64,000 nucleotides of DNA from Flavobacteriaceae bacterium (lineage in GTDB: Bacteria > Bacteroidota > Bacteroidia > Flavobacteriales > Weeksellaceae), in assembly GCA_030538275.1 (NCBI GenBank), contig JAUNUH010000005.1, forward strand, positions 124,001 to 188,000, in the 5' to 3' direction. Below are positions 48,405-58,053 of this stretch, one piece after another. The number at the start of each line of letters is the position of its first letter. The stretch's first letter is position 1. Both the position numbers and the translations under genes were made by a program. The notes under the pieces are model-generated. The model searched no databases. It was not told where the DNA came from and saw nothing but the letters and a program-made list of their open reading frames with translations.

Positions 48405-49496
48405 TTAAACATTGAACCTGAAGTGCATGACATCCCCGTCTTGTACTACATATTCTTTTCCTTCTACGGATAATTTGCCGGCTTCTCTTGCTTTAGATTC
48501 TGAGCCGTATTTTTCATAATCAGAAAAATGAATTACTTCTGCACGAATAAAGCCTTTTTCAAAATCAGAGTGAATCACACCTGCTGCCTGTGGAGCCGTA
48601 TCACCTTTGCGTATTGTCCACGCACGAATTTCCTTTTCGCCGGCAGTGAAATAGGTTTGTAAATGCAATAAATCATAAGCGGCTCGTATCAATCGATTTA
48701 CACCCGGTTCATCGAGTTCAAGCTCATCTAGAAACATCTGTCGCTCCTCATAAGATTCAAGCTCCATGATGTCTGCTTCTATTTGCGCTGCCAGCATTAT
48801 AATTTGAGCATCTTCATTCTGCACAGCTTGTTTTACAGATTCAACATGCTTATTACCCGTTTTTACCGAAGCCTCGTCCACATTACAAACATACAAGACA
48901 GGTTTGGCTGTCAATAATTGCAAATCATCAAAAATCTCTTGTTCCGCATCGTTCCACTTTAATTGACGTGCATTTTTTCCTTCTTCTAAATGCTTCAAAG
49001 TCTTTTCAAAAACATCTGCTACAAGTTTTGCTTCCTTATCGCCAGTTTTTGCCGCTTTATTTACCTTTTCAAAACGCTTTTCTACCGTTTCTAAATCTTT
49101 GAACTGTAATTCGGTGTCTATAATTTCTTTATCTCGAATGGGGTCAATGCTGCCCTCGACATGTGTTATATTATCATTGTCAAAACAACGTAATACATGA
49201 ATTATAGCCTGGCATTCACGAATATTGGCCAGAAACTGATTACCAAGTCCTTCTCCCTTACTAGCACCTTTTACCAATCCAGCAATGTCCACAATCTCTA
49301 CGACGGCAGGCACCACACGCTGTGGATTTACAAATCGCTCCAATACCTCCAAACGCGGATCAGGAACCTGTACCGTGCCTAGATTCGGCTCTATAGTACA
49401 AAACGGATAATTCGCCGATTGCGCTTTGGCACTTGATAAACTATTGAAAAGAGTAGATTTTCCTACGTTTGGCAATCCAACAATTCCACACTTCAT
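48405..49496 (-). CDS. ychF: redox-responsive ATPase YchF
   Basis: Obg-family P-loop protein that hydrolyses ATP. 363 residues, standard length. Signature start [38 protein letters not shown], the NxxE-type G4 equivalent (NVDE) that marks ATP preference, and the C-terminal TGS domain ending VQDGDVMHFRFNV. Single-gene transcript with its own -7 box. Confidence 0.97.
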   Translation of the reverse strand: MKCGIVGLPNVGKSTLFNSLSSAKAQSANYPFCTIEPNLGTVQVPDPRLEVLERFVNPQRVVPAVVEIVDIAGLVKGASKGEGLGNQFLANIRECQAIIHVLRCFDNDNITHVEGSIDPIRDKEIIDTELQFKDLETVEKRFEKVNKAAKTGDKEAKLVADVFEKTLKHLEEGKNARQLKWNDAEQEIFDDLQLLTAKPVLYVCNVDEASVKTGNKHVESVKQAVQNEDAQIIMLAAQIEADIMELESYEERQMFLDELELDEPGVNRLIRAAYDLLHLQTYFTAGEKEIRAWTIRKGDTAPQAAGVIHSDFEKGFIRAEVIHFSDYEKYGSESKAREAGKLSVEGKEYVVQDGDVMHFRFNV

Positions 49497-49517
49497 TTTT
49501 CTGTATTTTTAAGGCTG

Positions 49518-49525
49518 CAAAGGTA
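49518..49525 (-). promoter_or_regulatory. -7 promoter box of ychF
   Basis: Minus strand TACCTTTG, 21 bases before the ATG. Confidence 0.55.
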
Positions 49526-49803
49526 TCAATTTTATACTGATTTCAACCTAAATTAAAACTTGTCATTTTTTCATTTTCTAGTAAAGCATCAAAAGAATTG
49601 AAGCCGAATTTACCAAGGAATTTCAAAACATTTTTTTCTATTAAAAATTCATGCCTTCTTTCAAAAAATTCATCCTATGGACTAAAAACAACATATTACT
49701 TTTCTATTGGGTGTAATTTTTTTATGAAAACCATTCCAACAGATATTCAATTTCAGTTTATAAATATTATTTGAAAAGTGGTATTTTTACGCAAAACAAC
49801 ATT
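49526..49803. other. gene-free stretch between ychF and purE
   Basis: AT-rich, holds the divergent promoters; no gene or repeat recognised. An in-frame TTG at 49771 lies in it but is not the purE start. Confidence 0.4.
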
Positions 49804-50334
49804 ATGCATGTAGAAAAACCTTTGGTAAGTATCGTCATGGGAAGCCGTAGCGACCTTGCTGTAATGAAAGAAGCTGAAGAAATATTGCAGCAATTGGGAA
49901 TCCGTTATGAACTCACGCTCGTTTCTGCGCATCGTACCCCAGATAGAATGTTCGAATATGCCAAAACTGCACACGAAAGAGGTATCAAAATAATTATAGC
50001 TGGCGCAGGCGGTGCAGCCCATCTACCAGGTATGATTGCTGCGCTCACTATGCTTCCGGTGATAGGAGTCCCCGTCAAATCTTCCAATTCTATCGATGGC
50101 TGGGACAGCATTTTGTCTATTCTGCAAATGCCCAATGGAATCCCTGTGGCAACCGTTGCACTCAATGCTTCGCGTAATGCCGCTCTGCTGGCAGCACAAA
50201 TGATTGGTGCTTTTGAACCCGATATTCTCGAAAACCTTATCGAATATAGAAATTTATTAACCGCCAAAGTCAACGAAAATATAGAAGATTTGCGCAGGCA
50301 TCATCCCAATGGATTTGATTCCGTCAAAGAGTAA
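49804..50334 (+). CDS. purE: N5-carboxyaminoimidazole ribonucleotide mutase
   Basis: Purine synthesis enzyme of the cytoplasm. 176 residues from the ATG at 49804. Class I PurE motifs [37 protein letters not shown] and the substrate loop [23 protein letters not shown] are visible (each quoted in part). purK is not adjacent. The N-terminus [14 protein letters not shown] fits the family. A bidirectional terminator follows. Confidence 0.96.
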   Translation: MHVEKPLVSIVMGSRSDLAVMKEAEEILQQLGIRYELTLVSAHRTPDRMFEYAKTAHERGIKIIIAGAGGAAHLPGMIAALTMLPVIGVPVKSSNSIDGWDSILSILQMPNGIPVATVALNASRNAALLAAQMIGAFEPDILENLIEYRNLLTAKVNENIEDLRRHHPNGFDSVKE

Positions 50335-50430
50335 TTGTTTTGTAAACACTATTTTATGCCATCTGTAGCCTTGTCGTAGAGCATACTATGATTTTTGAAT
50401 AGATTCTAAAGCCGATAAATTACAACAAAC

Positions 50431-50461
50431 AAAAAATCCCGGAACATCCGGGATTTTTATT
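50431..50461. terminator. bidirectional terminator between purE and yajC
   Basis: AAAAATCCCGG (50432-50442) and CCGGGATTTTT (50448-50458), a perfect 11-base inverted repeat with A and T runs on both sides. Confidence 0.88.
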
Positions 50462-50474
50462 AAATTATTAATCG

Positions 50475-50789
50475 TTATTTCTGAGCAGCTTTGCCGTAAC
50501 GCGCATTTGTGAGTTCCTGTGAAACAGCAGATTTTTCGAACCTGATTTTTCCCGCATTGGTTTCAATAGTTACAACATCGTCTGTAATTTCCGATATCTT
50601 GCCATGTATGCCAGAAGTGGTAACCACTCTTTCTCCAACTTTCATAGCCTCTTGAAACTGTTTTTCCCTCTTTTGACGCTGCATTTGAGGTCGGATCATA
50701 AAAAAATACATGATCATAAACATCAATCCGATAAAAACAAAACTCATCATGCCTTCACCGCCACCAAACTGCAAAAATATACTTAACAT
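50475..50789 (-). CDS. yajC: preprotein translocase subunit YajC
   Basis: 104 residues; small Sec accessory protein of the inner membrane. One helix (about 13-32, FVFIGLMFMIMYFFMI) is followed by the family motif RPQMQRQKREKQFQEAM and VGERVVTTSGIHGKI. The gene order nusB, DUF1573 gene, yajC is familiar in flavobacteria. Confidence 0.95.
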   Translation of the reverse strand: MLSIFLQFGGGEGMMSFVFIGLMFMIMYFFMIRPQMQRQKREKQFQEAMKVGERVVTTSGIHGKISEITDDVVTIETNAGKIRFEKSAVSQELTNARYGKAAQK

Positions 50790-50807
50790 TCAGTTCTAAA
50801 TTATAAA

Positions 50808-51377
50808 TTACTGTCCCAAATTTGGTGCAGGTAGTTCTCTAGGTGCTTGTTGTATTGGCATTGGAGGTTGAGGAGCAGAATTTCCGCCTACCACATTCGA
50901 CGTTATCATAAAACGCTCAGAACCCGAAGCCGTATTGGTAGTTAAAGTAACAGTTTTGGTTTGTTTACCGTTTGTATTTGGAGCTTTATAAGATACCTTC
51001 ATTGAACCTTTAGCACCTGGAGCAATGGGCTCTTTAGAATATTCTGGAACAGTACAACCACAAGTCGCTTTCGCATTGGTAATTACCAAAGGTGAATTCC
51101 CTGTGTTGGTAAACTCAATGATGCGTTCTGTTGTTGAATTTGCCTGAACATCACCAAAATCATATGTCTCAGAAGAAAGAGTTAATACAGGAGCATCAGC
51201 CGCATTTGTTGTAGTAGCTACAGGCGTTGCCATTTCAATGCCGCCATTGGTATTTGCAGGCGCAGTCGATACTTCTGCAGTCTCAAGACCTGTTTCTGTA
51301 ATCGTTTCGCTTTTTTTGTCGCAAGAAACTACCAATAAAGTAGCCATTGCTAAAAATGTTAATTTCAATGTTTTCAT
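50808..51377 (-). CDS. DUF1573 family lipoprotein
   Basis: 189 residues. Lipobox LLVVSC, a Thr/Ala-rich linker, one DUF1573 domain (about 65-165) with ACGCTVPEYSKEPIAPG, and a Pro-rich tail (PQPPMPIQQAPREL). Same domain as the smaller protein at 1883-2257. It lies 18 bases upstream of yajC and 36 bases after nusB; these three are likely one transcript. Confidence 0.88.
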   Translation of the reverse strand: MKTLKLTFLAMATLLVVSCDKKSETITETGLETAEVSTAPANTNGGIEMATPVATTTNAADAPVLTLSSETYDFGDVQANSTTERIIEFTNTGNSPLVITNAKATCGCTVPEYSKEPIAPGAKGSMKVSYKAPNTNGKQTKTVTLTTNTASGSERFMITSNVVGGNSAPQPPMPIQQAPRELPAPNLGQ

Positions 51378-51413
51378 AATTCAAAAATATTTAGATTTAC
51401 AAAATTATACAAT

Positions 51414-52349
51414 TTACATTAGACCACGAGCACTTTTTCTTATTTTCCCTTCTGTTTTTAAATCTTTTAACGTTTTGTCTAAAATTCCGTTAACAAAAGT
51501 CTTGCTCTTTGGCGTAGAATAACTTTTCGACATTTCTACATATTCATTAATAGTCACTTTCGGTGGAATACTGGGGAAATATAAAAATTCAGCCAATGCC
51601 ATTTGTAATATAATTCTGTCAATCAAGGCAATACGTTCAAAATCCCAATTTTGAGCCTTCTCATCAATCAGTTCTGTCAACTCCTTTTCGTGATGTACAC
51701 TCAATCGTAACAGCTCCCGCGTGAAATCCAAATGCTCCTCATCCAATAACAAGGTGAAAAGAGCATTCGCTCCCTCTTCCTGAAAACTCTTTATCGTATT
51801 CAGTACCATGGTGTTAGCAATATGTAAATCATCAGCCCAACTCAATTGTTGTTGCTCCAAAAAGTTAAAAATCTCTTCACTTTGTGCTACATAATTCGTG
51901 AAAATATACATCATCAATTTTTTATCCTCCTCAAAGCTACGCTCATCAGACAACATATATTTTATAAACTTCTTATCCTCCAATAATTCCTTCAAAATCT
52001 TGGAAGGATAAACATCCTCAACAGACCAGTCCAATTGCTTATTACGCGTAGTAAAATCACTCAAATCAGACCGACTATCTAAAATTCTGAAAATGGCATT
52101 TTCAACAAATTTACGATTAGGATTTAATTCTTCTTCCGTTGGGAAATTCTTTTGTAAACCAATTTCTATACGTTTTTCAGCCTCACTTTTCAGCGCAATT
52201 AATACCGTAAGCAGCGCATAGTATAGTTTTTCTACCTCATAAACACTTCGCACCATGTTTTTTTCAACAAGAAGCAAATCCTTATTTCCTCTGTAATAAG
52301 CGTATAAAGCTTGCATAGCCTTGGCTCTCAGTTGCCTTCTCCCTAACAT
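51414..52349 (-). CDS. nusB: transcription antitermination factor NusB (long Bacteroidota form)
   Basis: 311 residues, twice the size of E. coli NusB; the long form is normal for this phylum. N-terminal RRQLRAKAMQALYAYY, and the C-terminal part has the conserved IALIDRIILQMALAEFLY and VTINEYVEMSKSYSTPKS blocks. It binds boxA RNA with NusE/S10 during rRNA transcription. First gene of a unit with the DUF1573 gene and yajC; a -7 box lies 18 bases upstream. Confidence 0.93.
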   Translation of the reverse strand: MLGRRQLRAKAMQALYAYYRGNKDLLLVEKNMVRSVYEVEKLYYALLTVLIALKSEAEKRIEIGLQKNFPTEEELNPNRKFVENAIFRILDSRSDLSDFTTRNKQLDWSVEDVYPSKILKELLEDKKFIKYMLSDERSFEEDKKLMMYIFTNYVAQSEEIFNFLEQQQLSWADDLHIANTMVLNTIKSFQEEGANALFTLLLDEEHLDFTRELLRLSVHHEKELTELIDEKAQNWDFERIALIDRIILQMALAEFLYFPSIPPKVTINEYVEMSKSYSTPKSKTFVNGILDKTLKDLKTEGKIRKSARGLM

Positions 52350-52367
52350 TCAGAACTAATTTTACCG

Positions 52368-52375
52368 CAAAAATA
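52368..52375 (-). promoter_or_regulatory. -7 promoter box of nusB
   Basis: Minus strand TATTTTTG, 18 bases before the ATG. Confidence 0.45.
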
Positions 52376-52430
52376 AGATAATTTCAACAAGAATTCCCAT
52401 AGTCTGCTCAATCTCTGTATTTCTTTTTTT

Positions 52431-52646
52431 TTGGGCGCATCTCGTCTCGATAAAAGATTATTTGGATTTTTTGATTTAAACATTTTTATCGAGACGAGAC
52501 CACGCTTTCCGTTCCTATCTTTGTTGCAAAGCCGCGCAAGCTCACAGCAGAGCCTTTATTCTATAGATGCACAATCCTTTTTGTAAACTCTTCTTTGTTT
52601 GGCAACAAAGGATATCCACTACAATCGTTTGCGCAGTTAGCCCCTG
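52431..52646. repeat. palindromic intergenic element, composite copy E3
   Basis: Starts TTGGGCG, like the end of E2. A perfect 16-base inverted repeat (TCTCGTCTCGATAAAA at 52440-52455, complement at 52484-52499) is followed by the conserved flank ACGCTTTCCGTT (from 52502), then a second stem CTTTGTTGC (52519-52527) with GCAACAAAG (52602-52610), then the conserved flank GATATCCACTACAATCG (from 52611). It therefore has the E1 frame with a different inner hairpin and one extra outer hairpin. The open frame at 52542-52736 lies in it and is not a gene. Confidence 0.72.
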
Positions 52647-52900
52647 ATAGCCTCGCCAAAGTATAGGGCAGGAGTTGCTGGTTTTTTGAAAGATTTGTAA
52701 CACCCAGTTTACACACCACTTGGTAATAACAACCATGTCATCCTATGTTTGCAAAATGATAATAATAGGTTACAAATTTTCATTTTGAAGTCGTTGCGCT
52801 TGGTTTAAAACTGAAAATTCACTCAGAGTGACAGACAAGTTCCTGCGTTCATTTGACGGAATGATACTCACAAGGACTTTTTGGGTAAGGGAAAATAGAT
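52647..52900. other. gene-free stretch
   Basis: Between the E3 element and the terminator of the type IX secreted protein gene. No gene or RNA recognised; it may contain decayed repeat sequence. Confidence 0.35.
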
Positions 52901-52930
52901 AAAAAAAAAGCCGCTCAATGAGCGGCTTTG
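52901..52930 (-). terminator. terminator of the type IX secreted protein gene
   Basis: AAAGCCGCT (52907-52915) and AGCGGCTTT (52921-52929) with a long T run on the minus strand. Confidence 0.88.
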
Positions 52931-52951
52931 AAAATGTATTGTGAATTAGAA

Positions 52952-54391
52952 TTACTTCTTAACCACTTTGAAAGATTTTACATTACCTTTTGCGTCAACT
53001 GCATTGATAACATAGTTACCAGGAGTTAAGTTAGAGATGTTGATTTCTCCGTTTACTACGTTTAGGGTAGTCATTGTTCTTCCAGTATAGTTCATTACTT
53101 GTGCAGATACTGCGTCAAATCCTTCGAATTTCACTAAACCATGGGTTGGGTTAGGAGAAACTTTAGCAGACTCTGTAATGTCTTCGTGAAGATTAATGGT
53201 ATATGGCCCCATCCATTCAGATGTTCCTCCGGCTGGGCATGATTTTCTTACCCAATAATCATAGGTTCTGAATTCATTTAATCCTTCTTGAACAAATGGT
53301 AAAGAGATGTTATCAATATGAATTGATGCACTTGAGAATGGAGCTCCATGAGAACCTGCGCGGAAATCATAAATTCCTTCAGTATCAGTTGAGGTTATTC
53401 TTACCTCTCTTGGTCCAGTACGAACTACATTGAAATGGATTTCATTTGGATCACAAGTAACAATTTCTTCATATACAGGCAAGTAGAAAGGTCCAGCCCA
53501 TTCTGAGAATAATCCATCACCACAATCAGTTCTAAACCATACATCATAATCAAATGCAGCAACTAAATTTTCTTGTGTATGCGGCATTGTCATCGCTTCC
53601 ATTCCGTACATTGGATAAGGACGTAAAGCTCTTCCAGCGCGGTTAGCTGTACCTTGGTAGGTAAATGCTGGATCAGCACCATCTACTGTAGCAGTTGTAT
53701 CGCTGGTTCTGGTAAGTGTTACACCTTCTGGCGCATTACATACGGGAGCAGGCTCTTCATATAAAGGAATGGTGAAAGGACCAGTCCATTCAGAAACCTG
53801 AGAAACATTACACTGCTTACGGAAATATACATCATAAGAAAAAGATGCAACTAAATCAGTTCTTTGGTGTGGCCATTGAACATCATTTCTACCGTTATGG
53901 TTCGGTCCAGTCCAATTACCTGCAGGTGCGATACCTCCTTCCAATACTACATAATAGTCATAAATACCTTCAGTGTCAGCTGATGTAAACTCAGCAGTTT
54001 CATGTCCAGTTCTTACAACGTTAACGTCTGCAGGAGCTTCACATGCTACATAAGGAGCGATGTAATACGGTCCAGTCCAAGCTGAAGTGCCGTCAGCACA
54101 TTGTGAACGTACATACAAGTCATATCCAAAAGCACCTAGTAATACATTGGAGGTGTAAGGGAAAGCCAAATCATTGAACCCTGGACGGGGTGCAGTAGCA
54201 GCCGTTGGGGCAGGATCACCTGCTGGTTTAATGTACAAATCGTACAAATCACTACCTGTACCATTGATGGTGGCATGCGTAACGCTTGTACGCTGAATTT
54301 GGATGTTTGTGGGTTCTGCGCAATTCTGTGCTTGAACACCGGCACTGGCAAAAAGTGTAAATGCCAAAGCAGATAATAAATAATTTTTCAT
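52952..54391 (-). CDS. secreted repeat protein with type IX secretion C-terminal domain
   Basis: 479 residues. Signal peptide 1-21 (cut after GVQA), then four related modules of about 100 residues, each starting at a Cys-x-x-P-type segment (CAEPTNIQIQRTS, CEAPADVNVVRTG, CNAPEGVTLTRTS, CDPNEIHFNVVRTG) and ending in SEWxGPY/F, resembling fibronectin III-like folds. The C-terminus (about 405-479) is a Por secretion-tail domain (VSPNPTHGLVKFEG, ISNLTPGNYVINA, SFKVVKK) that directs export by the type IX system. Function unknown; possibly surface adhesion. Own promoter and terminator. Confidence 0.88.
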   Translation of the reverse strand: MKNYLLSALAFTLFASAGVQAQNCAEPTNIQIQRTSVTHATINGTGSDLYDLYIKPAGDPAPTAATAPRPGFNDLAFPYTSNVLLGAFGYDLYVRSQCADGTSAWTGPYYIAPYVACEAPADVNVVRTGHETAEFTSADTEGIYDYYVVLEGGIAPAGNWTGPNHNGRNDVQWPHQRTDLVASFSYDVYFRKQCNVSQVSEWTGPFTIPLYEEPAPVCNAPEGVTLTRTSDTTATVDGADPAFTYQGTANRAGRALRPYPMYGMEAMTMPHTQENLVAAFDYDVWFRTDCGDGLFSEWAGPFYLPVYEEIVTCDPNEIHFNVVRTGPREVRITSTDTEGIYDFRAGSHGAPFSSASIHIDNISLPFVQEGLNEFRTYDYWVRKSCPAGGTSEWMGPYTINLHEDITESAKVSPNPTHGLVKFEGFDAVSAQVMNYTGRTMTTLNVVNGEINISNLTPGNYVINAVDAKGNVKSFKVVKK

Positions 54392-54420
54392 AGTTATAAA
54401 ATATGTTTAAAGTTGTGATA

Positions 54421-54428
54421 CAAAGATA
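54421..54428 (-). promoter_or_regulatory. -7 promoter box of the type IX secreted protein gene
   Basis: Minus strand TATCTTTG, 29 bases before the ATG. Confidence 0.55.
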
Positions 54429-54516
54429 AAATTAATTTTTCATTACCAAAATTAAATGGCAACATTTTTAAGTATTTTCAAATACCATGCAAAAAAATGT
54501 TAAAACTATAATTTTC

Positions 54517-55626
54517 TCATTTTTTTAATTCCTGATAAATTTCATGAATTTTTTTTACGTAAATCTCTTGTGTGAAATTTTGTAAATAGTTATGTCTTGC
54601 ATTTTGCGCCAATTCATTGCGAAGATCCCTGTCAAACAATAATTTTTGCACATATTGCTTTATTTCCATTGGATTATATGATATTACGAATCCGTTGCGC
54701 CCATGTTGTACAATATCTTTGAGGCCGCCGGTATTGCTTACAACTACCGGCAAGCTATGGGACATGGCTTCAACAACACTTAGTCCAAATCCTTCGCTTC
54801 TGGGTAAGCTCAGATATATATCCATAATTTGATAATATTTATTTGAGTCGGATTGGAAATCGGTAAAAATTACTTGATCTTCTATTTTCAAAGTTTTGGC
54901 CAATTGTTTATATTCTTCCAATAATTTTCCCCCTCCTACAATGAGTAATTTTGTTTCTGTTTTTGTGAATTGAATTAAACTAAACGTATATAATATACGA
55001 TCAAATCCTTTGACATCGTTCTCCATTCTGCCTACCGAACCTATAACCAGGGCGTCAAGAGGAATTCCGAGTTTGCTTTTTAATGTATTTTTTTCTAATT
55101 CCGAAATTTTGTTTGGAGTTTTCACACCATTATATATCATTCGTATTTTTTTTTCCGGAATTCCAGTTTTTTCTATTAAATAATTTTTAACTGATGGCGA
55201 TATTGCAATACAATGATGCGAAATTTGAGCATAAAATTTGAGCAAAAGATTGGCTTTTTTGCTACGTGTGATGGGATAGGAAGTTTCTTCTATGATGCGC
55301 ACGGGCACACTATATAGCCAACCATCCAGAGCAGCAATCGTCATTCCTTCAAAAATACTTCCGTGGATAATATCGGGTTTATAATCTTTTATGATTTTGA
55401 GTGCTTTTTTGTGAATGGAAATATCGAATGGATGACGCAAATTTCCAATTTCAAAAACCTCGCAATTCGCTTGTTCAAACAATTGTTTTAAATGTTTATT
55501 TGCAGAGGAACAGATTATTTTTTGTTCAAACACCAAATGAGAGAGATATTTTGCCAATAACAATTTTCTTTGTTCGACCCCACCGCTATGCATTTCTTCA
55601 ATGACATGTAATATTTTAATTTTCAT
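54517..55626 (-). CDS. GT4-like glycosyltransferase
   Basis: 369 residues, GT-B fold. N-terminal HVIEEMHSGGVEQRKLLLA, C-terminal half with GSVGRMENDVKGFDR and the E-x7-E motif EGFGLSVVE near 285-293, followed by VVSNTGGLKDIV. It is probably a retaining transferase of a polysaccharide pathway. Last gene of the long minus-strand cluster; it overlaps the preceding gene by 11 bases. Confidence 0.92.
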   Translation of the reverse strand: MKIKILHVIEEMHSGGVEQRKLLLAKYLSHLVFEQKIICSSANKHLKQLFEQANCEVFEIGNLRHPFDISIHKKALKIIKDYKPDIIHGSIFEGMTIAALDGWLYSVPVRIIEETSYPITRSKKANLLLKFYAQISHHCIAISPSVKNYLIEKTGIPEKKIRMIYNGVKTPNKISELEKNTLKSKLGIPLDALVIGSVGRMENDVKGFDRILYTFSLIQFTKTETKLLIVGGGKLLEEYKQLAKTLKIEDQVIFTDFQSDSNKYYQIMDIYLSLPRSEGFGLSVVEAMSHSLPVVVSNTGGLKDIVQHGRNGFVISYNPMEIKQYVQKLLFDRDLRNELAQNARHNYLQNFTQEIYVKKIHEIYQELKK

Positions 55627-56851
55627 ACAAGCTTTCCAAAATCTTGGTTTGGGTTTTATAGGTCATGCAATTTAAAATGTAGGATCTTGTATTGGCATAT
55701 TTTTCAGCATAATATGGATAATTTTCAATAGCACGATTCAAGGTTTTTATTAGGCTTTCTAAACTAGAAGGGGAATAGCCTAGGGAAAGTATTTCATTTT
55801 CATTGATTTCCAGCACACTTTTGAAATTCCCATTGATAACTACTTTATTTGCTAAAAGGGCATCGAGATATTTGTAGTGAACAATTAAATGTGAGAAAAC
55901 ATTATCATCATCAGGGCAAATTAATAAATGAGACAAGTCTTGATAAGAATGCAATTCATTATAAGGTGTCATTCCAGTAAAAAACACTTTATCTTTCAAC
56001 TTAGAATTATGCACAAATTGTTGAGCTTCGGGCATTAGAGGACCATCTCCAATCATTATTAATCTGAGGTTTAGATGTTGTTGACTGATTACATCAAAGG
56101 CATGTAAAAGCTTGAGTATGCCTGAGCTTTTTTTAAATCCACCTGCAAATAATAAAACAAAATCTGATTTTTGTATTTGAAGTTCGGTACTGATTTTTTC
56201 TGAAATTAAAGGATTTGGGGGTATATAGTCGTCTGGATGGGAAAGCACATTAGGCAAAATAATGTGGTTGATTTTTTTAATTGCTGGGTATTTATTGATA
56301 AAATAATCACGCATGGCTTTTGCAGGAACAATTAGTTTTGCTGCATTTTCAAAAACTTTTTGATCTAGTTTTTTGGCTGTATGTATTTTGAATTTAATTT
56401 TTACTCTTTCTTTCAAATTCTTTTCTTTATGGAGTTGAAATTGAAATTCTTCTGAAGCAATGCCATGAATATCATTAATGTATCCACCAATAATTTGATT
56501 TTGTTTTAACCAATAGCCAATTGAATTGTCAAGATATTCAAAGAAAATAACATTCGTTTTCTTATACGGTTTGAATATGGATTTGCATTTTTCAAGTAGT
56601 TTCCGGTAGTAAAAATTGTGGAGTTCTATAGGCAGATATGTTAGTAGAAACTGGAATTTCCTTTTGGAATAGGCATTGATTGGATGATTAAGTGGAAAAT
56701 GAAGAATGTTGGGATGAAATTCTGAATAATCAGATGCGTTTGAAATAAAAATCACTTGATTTCCGTTTTCAGCCAACGCGTTCAGAATACCATACATACG
56801 AATAGTGCCACCACTAGTTGTTTTGAAGTCATTGGCCGAAAAAAACACCAT
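55616..56851 (-). CDS. glycosyltransferase (GT-B, atypical C-terminus)
   Basis: 411 residues. N-terminal FFSANDFKTTSGGTIRMYG and a C-terminal nucleotide-sugar domain with FAGGFKKSSGILKLLHAF and MIGDGPLMPEAQQF. The usual E-x7-E motif is not obvious; the equivalent loop reads CPDDDNVFSHLIVHYKYLDA. Substrate unknown. It overlaps the downstream glycosyltransferase gene by 11 bases and starts 35 bases after the stop of the next upstream gene. Confidence 0.83.
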   Translation of the reverse strand: MVFFSANDFKTTSGGTIRMYGILNALAENGNQVIFISNASDYSEFHPNILHFPLNHPINAYSKRKFQFLLTYLPIELHNFYYRKLLEKCKSIFKPYKKTNVIFFEYLDNSIGYWLKQNQIIGGYINDIHGIASEEFQFQLHKEKNLKERVKIKFKIHTAKKLDQKVFENAAKLIVPAKAMRDYFINKYPAIKKINHIILPNVLSHPDDYIPPNPLISEKISTELQIQKSDFVLLFAGGFKKSSGILKLLHAFDVISQQHLNLRLIMIGDGPLMPEAQQFVHNSKLKDKVFFTGMTPYNELHSYQDLSHLLICPDDDNVFSHLIVHYKYLDALLANKVVINGNFKSVLEINENEILSLGYSPSSLESLIKTLNRAIENYPYYAEKYANTRSYILNCMTYKTQTKILESLYEN

Positions 56852-56886
56852 GGATTTTATGAATTGATATTGATAAAGTTACTAAT

Positions 56887-58053
56887 TTATTTGGTAACAG
56901 TAGAGTTTAATAAATTTTTATAAAACGCCTGCATTTCAGACCAAATAAAATCTCGTGAATAATTTTGAACGATTTGGTTCCTGCAACGCCTGCGCATATA
57001 CGTATATAGGTCACGATTTGCATATAGGTTCTGCATGGCCAATCGCAAGTCGATAGCATTTTTAACCGGGATAATCAACCCGTTTTCACCCTCCTGAATG
57101 ATTTCGTTACAGCCATTAATATCAGAAACGATGGCGGGTAGTTCCATAGCTCCCGCCTGCATCACTACATTCGGGAAGCCTTCGCGGTAGCTGGGGAATG
57201 TGAGAACGTTGCTAATAGCCAAATACGGCCGCACATCTTGTTGCCAACCGGTGGTAATGATATTGGGGTTGTTTTCAATATCGTTAAGCGTTTCTTTGGA
57301 AAGAGGATCCAGTTCAGGCTCCAAGGGACCCACCAACAGCAGTTTGGTTTGCGGTTCATTGAGTTGGCTGAAAGCTGTAACCAATTCTTCAATACCTTTG
57401 TCTTTTACCAATCGACCTACAAAAATATATACAAAATCATCATTTTGAATTCCCAGTTGAGCTTTTAATTTTGTCTTTTCCTCTTGGGTAAAAAGAGTAG
57501 GATCAAAATATTCGGTATTGATGCCGTTAGAGCTTCCTTTCCCTATGACGTAGAGTTTGTTGGCTTTTGTAAATCCGGCATTGAGAATAATTTCTTTCAA
57601 TCCATTCGAATTAGGCAGAACATGTGTGGCTGCGGCATAGGTCATTTTTTCTACCGCATTCAGGAGTTTTCGTTTGTTGCCTGTGGTTTCCATGAGAGGC
57701 AATCCGGCAACAGTATGTAAACGAATGGGAACACCTGCAATTTTTGCCGCCCACATGCCGATGGTGCCGGCTTTGGGCGTATGGCTGTGGACGATGTATG
57801 GTTTTTCGTTTTTCAGAAATTTCACCATCTGATAGAGTGCCTTCAAATCCTGAATCGGTGTTATGGCACGGGTAAGCTCCACAGCGTGATGGCGGACCCC
57901 TTCGCGTCGTGCCACACTTTCCAGTTTGCCGTTATCATCGGCAGAAACGGCAATTACTTCGTAGGAATTTGACATATAGTTCAGCTGTCCTTCGAGCAAT
58001 TTGTCCAATGATATTGGGACTGTTGTGATACGTATGAGTTTAGGTTTTATCAT
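56887..58053 (-). CDS. GT4 family glycosyltransferase
   Basis: 388 residues. HSHTPKAGTIGMWAAKIAGV in the N-terminal half, then VGRLVKDKGIEELVTAF and the E-x7-E motif in SYREGFPNVVMQAGA, followed by ENGLIIPV. Resembles the family that adds the second or third sugar of bacterial repeat units (PglA/WbjE-type). Its start overlaps the stop of the next upstream gene by 14 bases. Confidence 0.93.
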   Translation of the reverse strand: MIKPKLIRITTVPISLDKLLEGQLNYMSNSYEVIAVSADDNGKLESVARREGVRHHAVELTRAITPIQDLKALYQMVKFLKNEKPYIVHSHTPKAGTIGMWAAKIAGVPIRLHTVAGLPLMETTGNKRKLLNAVEKMTYAAATHVLPNSNGLKEIILNAGFTKANKLYVIGKGSSNGINTEYFDPTLFTQEEKTKLKAQLGIQNDDFVYIFVGRLVKDKGIEELVTAFSQLNEPQTKLLLVGPLEPELDPLSKETLNDIENNPNIITTGWQQDVRPYLAISNVLTFPSYREGFPNVVMQAGAMELPAIVSDINGCNEIIQEGENGLIIPVKNAIDLRLAMQNLYANRDLYTYMRRRCRNQIVQNYSRDFIWSEMQAFYKNLLNSTVTK

